From Myceligenerans pegani (GTDB taxonomy: Bacteria; Actinomycetota; Actinomycetes; Actinomycetales; Cellulomonadaceae): a stretch of 64,000 nucleotides of DNA. Shown piece after piece: positions 41,681 through 51,375 of the stretch. Made by a program: the position numbers and the translations under genes. Below the pieces are notes generated by a model, which searched no databases, was not told the origin of the DNA, and saw only the letters and a list, made by a program, of their open reading frames with translations. Each line of letters begins with the position of its first letter. Positions within the stretch are counted from its first letter, which is position 1. The stretch lies in the NCBI RefSeq assembly GCF_014892515.1, contig NZ_JADBGR010000107.1, forward strand, positions 152,709 through 216,708. The letters run 5' to 3'.

Positions 41681-42631
41681 TCAGGCCTGGCCGTCGAGCC
41701 GGGCCGCCCGGCTGCGCGCCGGCACCGCCACGTGCAGCGCGTTGCGATCGACCCGGAACGCCGCAGGGGTCGTCGCCGCGAGCTCGCCGTCCAGGTTGAC
41801 CGGCATCGGCGCGGTCGTGACGACGTCGACGGCCCGGGTCACGACGTGCCGCACCCGGTCGTGCTCGATGAGGCTGCCGTCCCGCAGCAGCCGCGCGATC
41901 GACACGTGGTCGCGCAGCCTGCCCTTGACGATCGCGTACACGTCCAGCATCCCGTCATCGAGCGACGCCGTCGGCGACACGGTGTTGCCGCCGCCGTAGT
42001 GCCTCCCGCTCCCGACGGCGACCTGCAGCAGCTCGTCGAGCTCCAGCGGCTCCCGGTCGCCGTCGGGGAACTCCAGCCGGGCCGCGAACGGCCGGTGGTG
42101 CCGGAACGCGAGCAGCGTCGCCACCGCGTAGGCCGCCGGCCCGAGGAACCGCTTGAGGCGGGGTGTCAGCCTGCGGGTGACCTCCACCGACAGGCCGAAC
42201 GAAGCCACGTTCAGGTAGGCGCTCCCGTTCACCCGTCCGACGTCGAGGTCGACGACCTTGCCGCCGAGCAGCTCGCGGGCCGCCTCGGCCGGGTCCGGCG
42301 AGAGCTCCAGCGTCCGCGCGAAATCGTTGGCGGTGCCCAGCGGGAGCACGCCCAGCACCGTCGTCGTCCCCGCCACGCGGGCCGCGGCCGCGCCGACCGT
42401 GCCGTCACCACCACCCACGATCAGCAGCCGCGGCGGTTCCGCCATGACGCGTTCCAAGGCCGCGGCGAGCTCTCCGCCCGACGTCGCCTCGTGCGTCCGC
42501 AGGTCCCGGACGCCACCGGCGACGAGCACCTCCCGGACCGTCGCGAGCGCGGCCGCGCCGCTGCGCGCGCCGGCGTTGACCACGAGGTCCACGCACGCGC
42601 CGGGCTCCGACAACAGGCCGATCGTCTCCAC
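41681..42631 (-). CDS. Diacylglycerol-kinase-family lipid kinase
   Basis: A 316-residue protein of the DAGK catalytic family. The nucleotide motif GGGDGTVGAAA is near residues 92-102, followed by GVLPLGTANDFARTL and, in the C-terminal beta domain, the conserved DDGMLDVYAIVKGRL. The usual N-terminal NP.SG is altered to VNAGARSG. It would phosphorylate diacylglycerol, sphingosine-like or other lipid alcohols. The start is GTG 42631 with only a weak SD, so the N-terminus is uncertain. It is 92 bp downstream of the small PRC-like gene. Confidence 0.88.
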   Translation of the reverse strand: METIGLLSEPGACVDLVVNAGARSGAAALATVREVLVAGGVRDLRTHEATSGGELAAALERVMAEPPRLLIVGGGDGTVGAAAARVAGTTTVLGVLPLGTANDFARTLELSPDPAEAARELLGGKVVDLDVGRVNGSAYLNVASFGLSVEVTRRLTPRLKRFLGPAAYAVATLLAFRHHRPFAARLEFPDGDREPLELDELLQVAVGSGRHYGGGNTVSPTASLDDGMLDVYAIVKGRLRDHVSIARLLRDGSLIEHDRVRHVVTRAVDVVTTAPMPVNLDGELAATTPAAFRVDRNALHVAVPARSRAARLDGQA

Positions 42632-42723
42632 GATCGTCGAACGTACCCCGGGATCCTGGCCGACTACTGGATGCGCTCCGACCCGAGCGCTCGAACGTGC
42701 TCATCCCGGAGCGACCGAGCGAC

Positions 42724-43089
42724 CTACCTGAGCAGCTGGTCGGCGTCCACCGAGAGACGCACCTCGTCTCCTGCGACCGAGGCGATCTGGCCCGGCTCGA
42801 CGTATCGGTGGCCCGAGAACAGGCCCTTGCCGTCGACCCGGACGAACCCGAGCCGCGCGAGGCGCTCCCGCGCCTCCTGACTCATGCCGCTGTCGGTGCT
42901 GAACGCCTCGGCGACCCACGCGATCGGGTTGCTCGGCGCCTCCGACGCCGGGTCCGTCCCGGCCACCGCGCCGGAGTCGGCCATGCGCACCTGCTCGACC
43001 GTCCCCACCAGCTCGCCGGCGGCGTCGACCACCGACATGCCGGGCGTCACCTCGCGAATCGGCCCTTCCGGCCCTGCGAACTCGGTCAC
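42724..43089 (-). CDS. Small PRC-barrel-like/DUF2171-type protein
   Basis: A 121-residue soluble acidic protein. The N-terminal PGMSVVDAAGELVGTVEQV is typical of PRC-barrel/DUF2171 domains, and the C-terminal GHRYVEPGQIASVAGDEVRL repeats the pattern; between them is a helical insert. Such proteins are often stress or surface associated, but no role is established. The start is GTG 43089 with AGGAGG nine bases upstream. Confidence 0.75.
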   Translation of the reverse strand: MTEFAGPEGPIREVTPGMSVVDAAGELVGTVEQVRMADSGAVAGTDPASEAPSNPIAWVAEAFSTDSGMSQEARERLARLGFVRVDGKGLFSGHRYVEPGQIASVAGDEVRLSVDADQLLR

Positions 43090-43536
43090 GTCGACTCCCC
43101 TCCTCCTGCGTTCGTGGGCGCCACGTCAGGTATCGAGTCAGGCTAGGCCGGTCGCCGGGCACTCGCCACAGCGGTGGGTCACGGTCGACGCACCCAGGGC
43201 GCAGGCCCTGTTCGAGACAACGGGCGGAAGCCCTCACCGGCCCGACCGCCGCCTACGAGCACGACGCCACGTCATCGGTGCAAGCCAGAAAGTCCTTCGA
43301 GTGGTGAAGACCATTCACGCATCGGTAACGATTCTGCAACCTCATGGACACCTCATCCACCACGGGGGTACGTTCATCAAAACAGACTGATTAGTCAGTC
43401 GGTATTGAGTGATACCGCCACCCGTGGCGCCGGCCCGGCTGATCCACATCGATACCCGAAGCGCTCGCGAAGGAGCGGTCGCTTCGACCCGGTGCGTGAT
43501 GGCACCGCAGGTCCGAACAGCTCAAGGAGGAGCTCG
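43090..43536. other. Regulatory gap before the esterase-ABC operon
   Basis: No gene is supported. The stretch holds the TetR-type palindrome at 43385-43400 and the leader of the operon starting at 43537. AT-richer bases around 43300-43420 are consistent with a promoter, but no convincing -35/-10 pair could be fixed. Confidence 0.4.
43385..43400. promoter_or_regulatory. TetR-type operator upstream of the esterase-ABC operon
   Basis: GACTGATTAGTCAGTC is a perfect palindrome (6-bp arms, TTAG-type centre), a form common among TetR-family operators. It lies 137 bp before the first gene of an operon whose last gene is a TetR. Confidence 0.65.
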
Positions 43537-44511
43537 ATGACGACACCGATTGCCCCTGTACCCAGCGCGCAGGTGCGCAGGTACTTCGAGTCTCTCGCAC
43601 CCCAGGTGAACTACTGGGGTCGCGACATCACCGCGCTGCGGAAGCAGGCCCACGACCACGCGCTGGCATGTCGTGGCCCCCTGGAACACGTGACCTCTGT
43701 GGAGGCGGTCGATGCCGGGGGCGTCGCCGCGAGGCTCTACCGGCCGCGGGGCGGCGAAGAGGACGTTCTGGTCTGGATGCATGGCGGCGGTTGGATGCTG
43801 GGCGACCTGGACGCTTGCGAAGGCGTCGCGCGTGCGCTGGCGAATCGTGCCGGATGTGCGGTGCTCTCGATCGACTACCGGCTCGCACCTGAGCACCCGT
43901 TTCCGGCGGCGCTCGACGACTCGTGGGCCGCGATCAGCTGGGCCCGGCAGAACTTTGCCCGGGTTGCGGTCGGGGGTGACAGCGCCGGCGGAAATCTCGC
44001 GGCGGCGGCCGCGCTCAGGGCCAGGGACCTCCGGGTTGATCTGGCACTGCAGCTGTTGGTGTACCCGGTCCTGGACAGCACCATGGACACCACGGCCAAG
44101 CAGCGCTTCGTGGAATCGTATTCGGACTTCGCCGGTCGGGGCGACTACGGCAGGACCACGTACGAGCGGATCGCGTACCTGTGGGACGCATACGTCCCGG
44201 ACGAACTGATGCGGCGGTCTCCCGTCGTGTCGCCACTGCACGCCGAGACGTTGCGCGGCGCCCCTCCAGCGGTCGTTGTCACCGCCGAGCACGACTTCCT
44301 TCGCGCAGAAGCCGTCGAGTACGCCAGTCGGTTGCGCAGCGATCAGGTTTCTGTCGAGATCCACGACTACGCCGGTCAGATCCACGGGTTCATCGAGAAG
44401 CTCGGCGTCATGCCGGACGCGACGGACGCCGTTGACAAAGCCGGCTCGGCATTGCGGCGAGCATTCGCCAACCGGGAATCGGATCGCGCGAGTTCCGCGA
44501 TCAACACGTGA
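43537..44511 (+). CDS. Alpha/beta hydrolase, hormone-sensitive-lipase family esterase
   Basis: A 324-residue cytoplasmic esterase. The oxyanion-hole motif HGGGW is near residue 81, the nucleophile elbow GDSAGGN near 148-154, and the catalytic Asp and His are in AEHDFL and GQIHGF. LSIDYRLAPEHPFPAALDD is diagnostic of HSL/family IV. It would cleave a short ester; as first gene of a sugar ABC-transport operon it may remove acetyl or aryl groups from the imported glycoside. ATG 43537 follows AAGGAGGAG. Confidence 0.9.
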   Translation: MTTPIAPVPSAQVRRYFESLAPQVNYWGRDITALRKQAHDHALACRGPLEHVTSVEAVDAGGVAARLYRPRGGEEDVLVWMHGGGWMLGDLDACEGVARALANRAGCAVLSIDYRLAPEHPFPAALDDSWAAISWARQNFARVAVGGDSAGGNLAAAAALRARDLRVDLALQLLVYPVLDSTMDTTAKQRFVESYSDFAGRGDYGRTTYERIAYLWDAYVPDELMRRSPVVSPLHAETLRGAPPAVVVTAEHDFLRAEAVEYASRLRSDQVSVEIHDYAGQIHGFIEKLGVMPDATDAVDKAGSALRRAFANRESDRASSAINT

Positions 44512-44618
44512 TCCGGCGGCTCCTGTCGGGCGCCCGATACGGATCACCGCCCTCGATCACCCGCGGAGCGACGTGGCCACGGCCGTCGTCGCGAAGACAT
44601 CATTCTTGAGGAGTTGTC

Positions 44619-45983
44619 ATGCGTACCAGAAACGCTCGGTCTCGGCGAGGTCGGCGACCTGTCCGCCGGATCGCCCTGCCGACCATCCTTGCCGCCCTGT
44701 TGGCATCGTGTGCCGCCCCGGGCACACAGGGTCCTCCCCCTGAGGCACCGGCAGCCGTGAGCACGAGTATCGGTGACGCGCCGGTCACCCTCGAGGTGCT
44801 CGTGTCGACGCCCGACGTGCCACTGTACGAGGAACTCGGCTCCGCGTTCCAAGCCGAGCACCCCCATGTCACCGTGGAGGTGACCGGCGAGGACTTCAAC
44901 AACCTCACGACCAACGTGCCCCGCCTGATCTCCGGCACCGACGTGCCGGACCTGGTCCGGCTCGCGTCCTTCGGGAACCTGGTCAAGGACCATCTCCTGA
45001 CCGATCTGGACCCGTACGCCGAGGCGTACGGGTGGACCGAGTGGCCACAGTCGCAGTTCGCTTCCACCCGCGTCGCCGATGACGGTCGCCAGCGTGGCAC
45101 CGGGCACCTGTACGGTGCCGGGCCGGGTTTCGGGTTGACGGGCGTGTACTACAACAAGGAACTTGCGGCTCAGATCGGGATGACCGATCCGCCGGCCACG
45201 CTCGGTGACTTCGAGCGGAGCCTGGAGGAGGCGAAGAGCGCGGGACTCCTGCCGATCATGGTCAACGGCAAGGACGGAGGACTGGCGTATCCGCTGCAGA
45301 ACCTCCAGATGAACTATGCGGGCAGCACGCAGGTGGTCCAGGACTGGAACTACAACGAGCCCGGCGCGGACATCGACACGTCCGCGCTCGTCGAGGCCGC
45401 CACGACGCTCCAGCGGTGGGGCGCGGAGGGATATCTGCCGGAGGACGTCAACAGCATCGATCAGACGCAAGCGCCCGCCAGGTTCGCGGAAGGCGAGGGC
45501 GTCTTCTTCCCGAGCGGGAACTGGCAGGCGCCAGCGCTGCAGGAAACAGGTCATGGCGAGATCGGCTTCTTCCTCTTCCCGCCCGAAGAGGCCGGTGATC
45601 CCTTCACCGCGATGACCGCCGCCGGCGTCCTGGCCATTCCTGCCAAGTCCTCTCAGCCCGATGTGGCAGCCGCGTTCCTGAACTTCGTCCAGACGGATGC
45701 CGGTGCCCGCCAGAGCACCCTGGATCTACTCGGGCTCCCGCCCGCCGGGCCCGCAGACGCGCCCATGCCGGACGCCGAGCCTGGATCGCTCGTCGCGGCG
45801 ACCGTCGAGTCCTTTCAGACGCTGCTGGAGAGCGATGGTCTCGTCGACTTCATGTCGAACTCGACGGCGTCGATGCACGCGAACACCCTGATCCCGCAGA
45901 CACAACTTCTCGTGGCAGGAAAGACGTCGCCGTCCGAGTTCTCTGCAGCACTCCAGGAGGACTACGAAAATGACACCGAATGA
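44619..45983 (+). CDS. Carbohydrate ABC transporter substrate-binding lipoprotein
   Basis: A 454-residue SBP_bac_1-type lipoprotein. An Arg-rich n-region and lipobox LLASC (C31) are followed by VTLEVLVSTPDVPLYEELG and the cluster-1 pattern of extracellular sugar-binding proteins (LTGVYYNKELAAQIGM, FFPSGNWQ). It captures a mono- or oligosaccharide at the outer face of the membrane. ATG 44619 follows GAGGAG. It overlaps the first permease gene by 14 bp. Confidence 0.9.
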   Translation: MRTRNARSRRGRRPVRRIALPTILAALLASCAAPGTQGPPPEAPAAVSTSIGDAPVTLEVLVSTPDVPLYEELGSAFQAEHPHVTVEVTGEDFNNLTTNVPRLISGTDVPDLVRLASFGNLVKDHLLTDLDPYAEAYGWTEWPQSQFASTRVADDGRQRGTGHLYGAGPGFGLTGVYYNKELAAQIGMTDPPATLGDFERSLEEAKSAGLLPIMVNGKDGGLAYPLQNLQMNYAGSTQVVQDWNYNEPGADIDTSALVEAATTLQRWGAEGYLPEDVNSIDQTQAPARFAEGEGVFFPSGNWQAPALQETGHGEIGFFLFPPEEAGDPFTAMTAAGVLAIPAKSSQPDVAAAFLNFVQTDAGARQSTLDLLGLPPAGPADAPMPDAEPGSLVAATVESFQTLLESDGLVDFMSNSTASMHANTLIPQTQLLVAGKTSPSEFSAALQEDYENDTE

Positions 45984-47052
45984 TCGACGCCCGAATGCCC
46001 GGCCGGCTCCGCCGACAAGCGCAGGCGCGCAGCCGACCGACGCCACCACGGAGATTTCCACGGGTGGCACCATGACACTTGATGCAGACACGACATCGAC
46101 CGGCCGTGTGGTGAAGCGGTCGAATCCGGTGAAGCCCGACCTCGACTCGCGGACGTCGCTCCCGCTGCCACGCCCGGCCCGCCGGCGGAGTCCAGTGGAT
46201 CGATGGAGCGGCGTGGTCTGGGTGGCACCGGCGCTGGTCATGTATGCCGTGTTCGTGCTGTATCCACTGGGCCAGTCCGTGCAGTTCTCGTTCTACGACT
46301 GGGACGGCATCGGGCAGGCGACGCCGGCGGGGCTGGACAACTGGAAGGCGATCTTCACCGAGCCCGAGCTGTTCGGGTCGGTCGTCCACGCGTTCATCCT
46401 TGTTCTCTTCTACACCGTTCTGCCCGTCAGCACGGGGCTTGTCGCGGCAAGTCTGATCCGAGAGCTCCGGGTGGGTACGTTCAACACCGCGGCTCGGGTC
46501 GTGCTGTTCGTCCCGCAGGTGCTGCCGCCGGTGGCGGCCGGCATCGCGTGGACGTGGATGTTCTCCACCGAAGGGCTCGTCAATCAGTCCCTCAGGGCGG
46601 TCGGCCTGGAGTCCTTCACCCGCGCGTGGCTCGGAGACTTCACGTTCGCGTTGCCGGCCGTCGGCATCATCGGCTTCTGGCTGTCGCTCGGCTTCTGCAC
46701 CGTCCTGCTGCTGTCGGGAATCGGCAAGATCGACCCATCGCTGTACGAGGCGGCCCGCCTGGACGGGGCAGGCCGCATCGGTGAGTTCTTCGCAGTCACG
46801 CTCCCTGGGCTCCGGCAAGAGATCGCCGTCTGCGCGACGATCACGACGATCGCGGCCCTGGCCAGCTTTGACGTGGTCCAGATCGCGACCCAGGGCGGAC
46901 CTGGCTATCAGACGATGGTGCCGGGCGTCGAGATCTACCGGCTCACCTTCCTGGAACAGCGGGTCGGGCAGGCCTCAGCTCTCGCCGTCTTCCTCGCGGC
47001 ACTCGTGCTGCTCGTCATCTGGCCCATTCAACGAATCGGGAGGCACGAATGA
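45970..47052 (+). CDS. Carbohydrate ABC transporter permease 1 (MalF-like)
   Basis: A 360-residue permease with a long polar N-terminus of about 75 residues before the first helix (VWVAPALVMYAVFVLYPLGQ). The EAA loop is YEAARLDGAGRIGEFFAVTLP. The N-terminal extension is unusually long for the family; an internal ATG at 46072 (MTLDADTT) would shorten it. It overlaps the binding-protein gene and the second permease gene (ATGA). Confidence 0.9.
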   Translation: MTPNDRRPNARPAPPTSAGAQPTDATTEISTGGTMTLDADTTSTGRVVKRSNPVKPDLDSRTSLPLPRPARRRSPVDRWSGVVWVAPALVMYAVFVLYPLGQSVQFSFYDWDGIGQATPAGLDNWKAIFTEPELFGSVVHAFILVLFYTVLPVSTGLVAASLIRELRVGTFNTAARVVLFVPQVLPPVAAGIAWTWMFSTEGLVNQSLRAVGLESFTRAWLGDFTFALPAVGIIGFWLSLGFCTVLLLSGIGKIDPSLYEAARLDGAGRIGEFFAVTLPGLRQEIAVCATITTIAALASFDVVQIATQGGPGYQTMVPGVEIYRLTFLEQRVGQASALAVFLAALVLLVIWPIQRIGRHE

Positions 47053-47879
47053 GCACCGCCTCGTCAACTCTCGTCGATCGCCTCTCTCGCGTCGCCATCC
47101 TGATGGCGCTCATGATGTTCGCGGTCATCCCGTTGCTCAGCATGTTCACCGCCGCGCTCGCGCCACAGAACAGCACGCCTCCCGGGCTCGCCTGGCCGGC
47201 AGATCCACAATGGCACAACTTCGTCGACGCATGGACCGCAGCGAACTTTCTCGCGCTCTTCCAGTCGAGCGTCCTGATCGTCCTCGGCGTCGTTCCTGCT
47301 GCCGTCGCGATGGCCACCGCGGCCGGATACGGCCTGGCGCAACTTGCCGTGCCAGGCGGCCGCCTCATCAACGCCATCCTGCTCATCGGCCTGACCCTGC
47401 CGTTCGAGGCACTCATCACGCCGCTCTACTACAACCTTCGCGACATGGGACTGCTCGGCTCGCGCTGGGCCGTCATCCTGCCGCTCATCGGACTGCTCAT
47501 GCCCTTCGGCGTGTTCTGGATGCGGGCAAGCTTCCTCAAGGCGGAGACAGCGCTCACAGAGGCCGCCAAGCTCGACGGCGCCAGCACATGGCAGATCTTC
47601 CGCCGGATCCAGCTACCGCTCGCGGTCCCTGCCTTGTCGGCACTCACGATCTTGTTCTTCCTGGCGACCTGGAACCAGTACCTGCTGCCACTCGTGCTCA
47701 TCGATGACCCAACGATGCGTACGGTCGCAGGCGGCTTGGGAGCCTTCCAGGGGGAGCACGGCACGAACATCGCACTCCTGTGCGCCGGTTCATTGCTGAT
47801 CATCGCCCCCTCCCTGGCGGTCTTCCTGATCCTTCAGCGTCATTTCGTGAAGGCGCTCCTGCAAGGAGCTGTCAAGTGA
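47049..47879 (+). CDS. Carbohydrate ABC transporter permease 2 (MalG-like)
   Basis: A 276-residue permease with six helices and EAA loop TEAAKLDGASTWQIFRRIQLP. It completes the membrane channel with the preceding gene. No ATPase is encoded in the operon; actinobacterial sugar importers of this class commonly share one multi-use ATPase (MsiK type) encoded elsewhere. ATG 47049 overlaps the upstream stop. Confidence 0.92.
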   Translation: MSTASSTLVDRLSRVAILMALMMFAVIPLLSMFTAALAPQNSTPPGLAWPADPQWHNFVDAWTAANFLALFQSSVLIVLGVVPAAVAMATAAGYGLAQLAVPGGRLINAILLIGLTLPFEALITPLYYNLRDMGLLGSRWAVILPLIGLLMPFGVFWMRASFLKAETALTEAAKLDGASTWQIFRRIQLPLAVPALSALTILFFLATWNQYLLPLVLIDDPTMRTVAGGLGAFQGEHGTNIALLCAGSLLIIAPSLAVFLILQRHFVKALLQGAVK

Positions 47880-47974
47880 CGCGGACCCCGGCGGCGGACG
47901 CGACCGATCGCTCGTCGCAGATGGACGACGAACCAGCCATCCAGCGCAATGAGACGACTGCGTAGGATCGGGTT

Positions 47975-48607
47975 ATGAGGCGGGATGACCAGCAGGTGAC
48001 ACAGGGAGCCGATGGCGTCACGAAGACGTTGTCCGCGAAAGGCGAGGCCCGCAGACAGCGGATCGTCGATGCCGCCACTCGGCTCGTGGCCCGCAACGGA
48101 TCCCGCGGCACCAATCTGGCCGAGATCGCGGCCGCGGCCGGGGTCTCACAGAGCGGCCTTCTCTATCACTATCCGAGCAAGGAGGCGCTGCTCAATGCCG
48201 TCCTGGATCGACGCGACGAGGCCGAGGACGGGGTTCTGTGGCATGACGCCGACGTGGGTCTGGGCATCCTCGACGTCATCGCGGACAACGTCACCCGATG
48301 GGCCGACCATTCGCATGCGGTAGGCATGCATACCGTGCTGGTCGTCGAGAATCTTGGCGAGGACGGCGTCCTTCATCCTCGGTTGACCAGCCGATACCAC
48401 GTGACGGCTGACCGGCTCCGCGCCGTCCTGGCGACCGCCCAGGATCGGGGCGAGATCCGAGACGACGTCGAACCGCACCTGAAGGCCATCGAGATCATCG
48501 CCTTCGTCAACGGTCTGGAGACCGCCTGGCTGCTCGACCCCGAACTCCCGGTGGCCGCGACCGCGAAGGCATGGGCGGCCCAGCAGCGGCGTGCGCTCGC
48601 GACGTAG
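47975..48607 (+). CDS. TetR family regulator of the esterase-ABC operon
   Basis: A 210-residue regulator with TetR HTH at about 25-75 (GTNLAEIAAAAGVSQSGLL, then YHYPSKEALL) and a helical ligand domain. It lies 95 bp after the permease gene on the same strand, as the last member of the operon, and probably binds GACTGATTAGTCAGTC at 43385. TetR rather than LacI control of a sugar importer, next to an esterase, hints at an aromatic or lipid-like inducer. It converges with the condensation-enzyme gene, 18 bp apart. Confidence 0.87.
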   Translation: MRRDDQQVTQGADGVTKTLSAKGEARRQRIVDAATRLVARNGSRGTNLAEIAAAAGVSQSGLLYHYPSKEALLNAVLDRRDEAEDGVLWHDADVGLGILDVIADNVTRWADHSHAVGMHTVLVVENLGEDGVLHPRLTSRYHVTADRLRAVLATAQDRGEIRDDVEPHLKAIEIIAFVNGLETAWLLDPELPVAATAKAWAAQQRRALAT

Positions 48608-48625
48608 CCGGCATGGCCGCGATGG

Positions 48626-50032
48626 TCAGCCTCCATCCGCCCGCTGGACGACAAGGTCCTGGATCCGGCGCTGAGGACCGGCGAGCACCGCCTGCGCCGT
48701 GCGCGAGAGGTTTCGGCACAGCTGGTCGAGTGTCCCGGCGGTGAATGCCGGGTGATGCGCCCACAGGTCGCCGGAAACATGACCCTCGTGGGCATGACGC
48801 AGCTGAAATCCGAGACTCACGGCGCCGCTGAACGCCGACGTCATCCTCGGCCGGAGCATGGTGGTGGGCAGCGTCGTGGGCCGCATCCTGAGACGGCTGC
48901 CGTCCCGTGCCGTGATCGTTGCGACCTTGCCCGGAGCGTGCGGCATGTAGTTGATCGATATGTCGAACAGCGAAGCGTCCCCCTGGACCGCCGGCGGGAG
49001 CTCACGGCGCAGCACCCCGACCGGAACGCGTCGCGCGTGGGCCTGTCTGGTCGCCTCGTGGACGCGCGCCGCGAGCTCGCCGAACGACGGGCCACCACGC
49101 AGGTCCACACGAACGGGCACATGATCGCTCAGCAGGCCGATCATGTGTGCCAGCTCGGGTGCATCCCGGTTGGCAGTGACACTCCCGATCATCACGTCCT
49201 CGCCGAGGTAGGGCCTCAGTGACGCCAGGACCAGGGCACGCATGGCGCTGCCGGGTTTCGCGCCATGCTGCGCGGCGAGCCGGAGCAGCGCGTCGACCGT
49301 ATCTCTTCCGATGAGCGGGAGCGGGTGGGCCTGCAGCCACAGCGGGCCGTCCGGAGCGCCGGGCTCGACAGGCAGGCGTGGCGGATCCGCCGGGAACCGT
49401 CCGCGCCAGAACTGCGCATGCTTCCCGAGCCCGATGGAACGCTCGTGCGCCGCGTAGTCGCCGGGTTGGATCTTCGCTGCTGGTGCAGGAGGGCGGCTGG
49501 GGTCGAGCCGAGCACGATAGACCTGGTGGAAGTCGCGGAAGAACACCGCGTTGGACCATCCGTCGAACACGACATGGTGCCAGATGGTCAGCAAGACGTG
49601 GCGGTCAGGACCCAGCCGGACCAGCACTGCCGACCACAGCGGTGGAGTGAACAGGTCGATCATCTGCTCGCAACGGTCGACCGCGACGTGTTCCAGCGCG
49701 GCACGCTGCGCCGGCTGCGGCAGGCCCGAGAGGTCTTCGAACCCCCACTCGGGATGGAACGGCGCGACGACTTGCTGGGCGATCCCGGTCTTCGTGCGGG
49801 TGAACGCCGTGCGCATGGTCTCGTGGCGTTCCACCAGTGCCGCCAGTACGGCGGCAAGGTCACGCAGGTCCAAAGGCCCCGTGATCTCGATGGCGTGCGG
49901 GATGTTGTGGTTGGACTCGTCTCCACCGACCGCCTCGACCCACTCCTGCTGGAGATAGGTGGCCGGTAGCACACCGGTCCCGGCGTCCGCGGCAACAGTG
50001 GCATCCGCGTCATTGATCGCGTCCGTGCTCAC
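48626..50032 (-). CDS. Free-standing NRPS condensation-domain protein 2
   Basis: A 468-residue condensation-family acyltransferase. The active-site motif HHVVFDG is at 152-158 (second His and Asp as required), preceded by LPATYLQQEW and followed by RFPADPPRLP and FDISINYMP typical of C domains. It lacks adenylation and carrier domains, so it must act on the carrier protein made by the first gene. The start is GTG 50032, overlapping the preceding stop (GTGA). It is the last gene of a three-gene NRPS-like operon. Confidence 0.87.
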   Translation of the reverse strand: MSTDAINDADATVAADAGTGVLPATYLQQEWVEAVGGDESNHNIPHAIEITGPLDLRDLAAVLAALVERHETMRTAFTRTKTGIAQQVVAPFHPEWGFEDLSGLPQPAQRAALEHVAVDRCEQMIDLFTPPLWSAVLVRLGPDRHVLLTIWHHVVFDGWSNAVFFRDFHQVYRARLDPSRPPAPAAKIQPGDYAAHERSIGLGKHAQFWRGRFPADPPRLPVEPGAPDGPLWLQAHPLPLIGRDTVDALLRLAAQHGAKPGSAMRALVLASLRPYLGEDVMIGSVTANRDAPELAHMIGLLSDHVPVRVDLRGGPSFGELAARVHEATRQAHARRVPVGVLRRELPPAVQGDASLFDISINYMPHAPGKVATITARDGSRLRMRPTTLPTTMLRPRMTSAFSGAVSLGFQLRHAHEGHVSGDLWAHHPAFTAGTLDQLCRNLSRTAQAVLAGPQRRIQDLVVQRADGG

Positions 50033-51375
50033 AGGGCCGGCTCCTTCGGGGTGACGAGATCGCTGAGGCGATCGGTGGGACGATCGGCGAGCCCGCGTAG
50101 CGCTGCGGCGAAACGCTCGCCGAACCGCGCCGCCCGTGCGCCACCGAACATGTGGGCATCTGCCACGAGGGCACCCGAGAGTCTCCCGGCAGGATCGGAT
50201 CTGATCTGGAAGTCCAACAGCGAGGCCCCGTCCCACCAGGGGTGGTCCGTGGGCTCCTCGTGGGCGAGGTCGAACGGGGAGAAGGTGACCCCGGCACTCT
50301 CGACGATCGCGTCCGTCTGGTGGCGGGGCTGCTGCCGGCTGTAGTTCAGCGACACGTCGAACAACGGTCCTGGGCCGGTATCGGGCAGTGCCGCGCGCAG
50401 CACGCCGACCGGTGCCGGGCGCGATATCGCCCGGTCGTAGGCGTGAGCCGTACGGCCGACCAGCGTCTCGCACGAAGGATCACCGGACAGGTCCACCGTG
50501 ACCGGGACGTGCCCGGCGAGGAACCCGACCGTGCCGCGGATATCGCGCTGTTGGCGGTTCGACCGCATCACGCCGAACGTGATCCTCCCGTTCGTCGCAT
50601 GATCGCTCAGGGACGCCGCGAGCGCGGCCAGCAGGACGGCGGTCGGGCTCGCCTGCTCCGCGATCATGAGCGAATGGAACGCGCCGAGCGTCGGACCGTG
50701 CTCGAGTGGGAGCTGATGCGGCGTCGTGCGCGCGACAGCCCCGATGGCCGGCATGCCGGGTGGGAAGGCGAGGCGGGGGCTGGCGTCGGCCAGGGCCGCC
50801 TGCCAATATTCTCGCGTGGCGGGGTCGTCGGCCAGCCCGGCCTCCCACATCGCGTAGTCGACGAGATGGAGCACGGGAGGCGCGAGCGCCGCGCTCGTGC
50901 CGTACTCGTACAGGCGCGGGAACTCGTCGCGGATCACGCCGGCGGACCAGCCGTCCATGACCGCGTGGTGCGCAATCAGTGCGAACACCTGATCGTCGTC
51001 CGCGAGGGTCACCAGCACTGCCCGGGCAAGAGGGCTGCTCTCCAGCACGAACGGCCGCCGCAGTTCGGCTTGCAGGAGGGCGGCACAGGTTGCCTCCCGC
51101 TGATCCTCGTCGGGCTCGGGAACGCTGACCTCGCGCAACTCCAGCGGAGAGGTATCGCCGATGGCCTGTGCGGCGCCGGCGGCGTCCCGCCGAGTCAGGG
51201 TCGTGCGCAAGGCCTCGTGCCGGGCTGTCAACGCGTCCAGCGCGGCGCGGATGCGCTCGGGGTCGATGTGGCCGCGCATCCGAATCGCCGCTGCGACGTT
51301 CACGCCGGACGCCCGTCCGCCGGTCGCGTCGTAGAGGGAGCGTTGATAGTGCGTGGCGGTGTGCAGCCGGCTCAT
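50029..51375 (-). CDS. Free-standing NRPS condensation-domain protein 1
   Basis: A 448-residue condensation-family protein with intact HHAVMDG at 136-142 and SLNYSRQQ near residue 345. It resembles the next protein only moderately, so the two probably catalyse separate acyl transfers. ATG 51375 overlaps the adenylation gene stop (ATGA). Acceptors could be a free amine or alcohol because no downstream module or thioesterase is present. Confidence 0.87.
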   Translation of the reverse strand: MSRLHTATHYQRSLYDATGGRASGVNVAAAIRMRGHIDPERIRAALDALTARHEALRTTLTRRDAAGAAQAIGDTSPLELREVSVPEPDEDQREATCAALLQAELRRPFVLESSPLARAVLVTLADDDQVFALIAHHAVMDGWSAGVIRDEFPRLYEYGTSAALAPPVLHLVDYAMWEAGLADDPATREYWQAALADASPRLAFPPGMPAIGAVARTTPHQLPLEHGPTLGAFHSLMIAEQASPTAVLLAALAASLSDHATNGRITFGVMRSNRQQRDIRGTVGFLAGHVPVTVDLSGDPSCETLVGRTAHAYDRAISRPAPVGVLRAALPDTGPGPLFDVSLNYSRQQPRHQTDAIVESAGVTFSPFDLAHEEPTDHPWWDGASLLDFQIRSDPAGRLSGALVADAHMFGGARAARFGERFAAALRGLADRPTDRLSDLVTPKEPAL

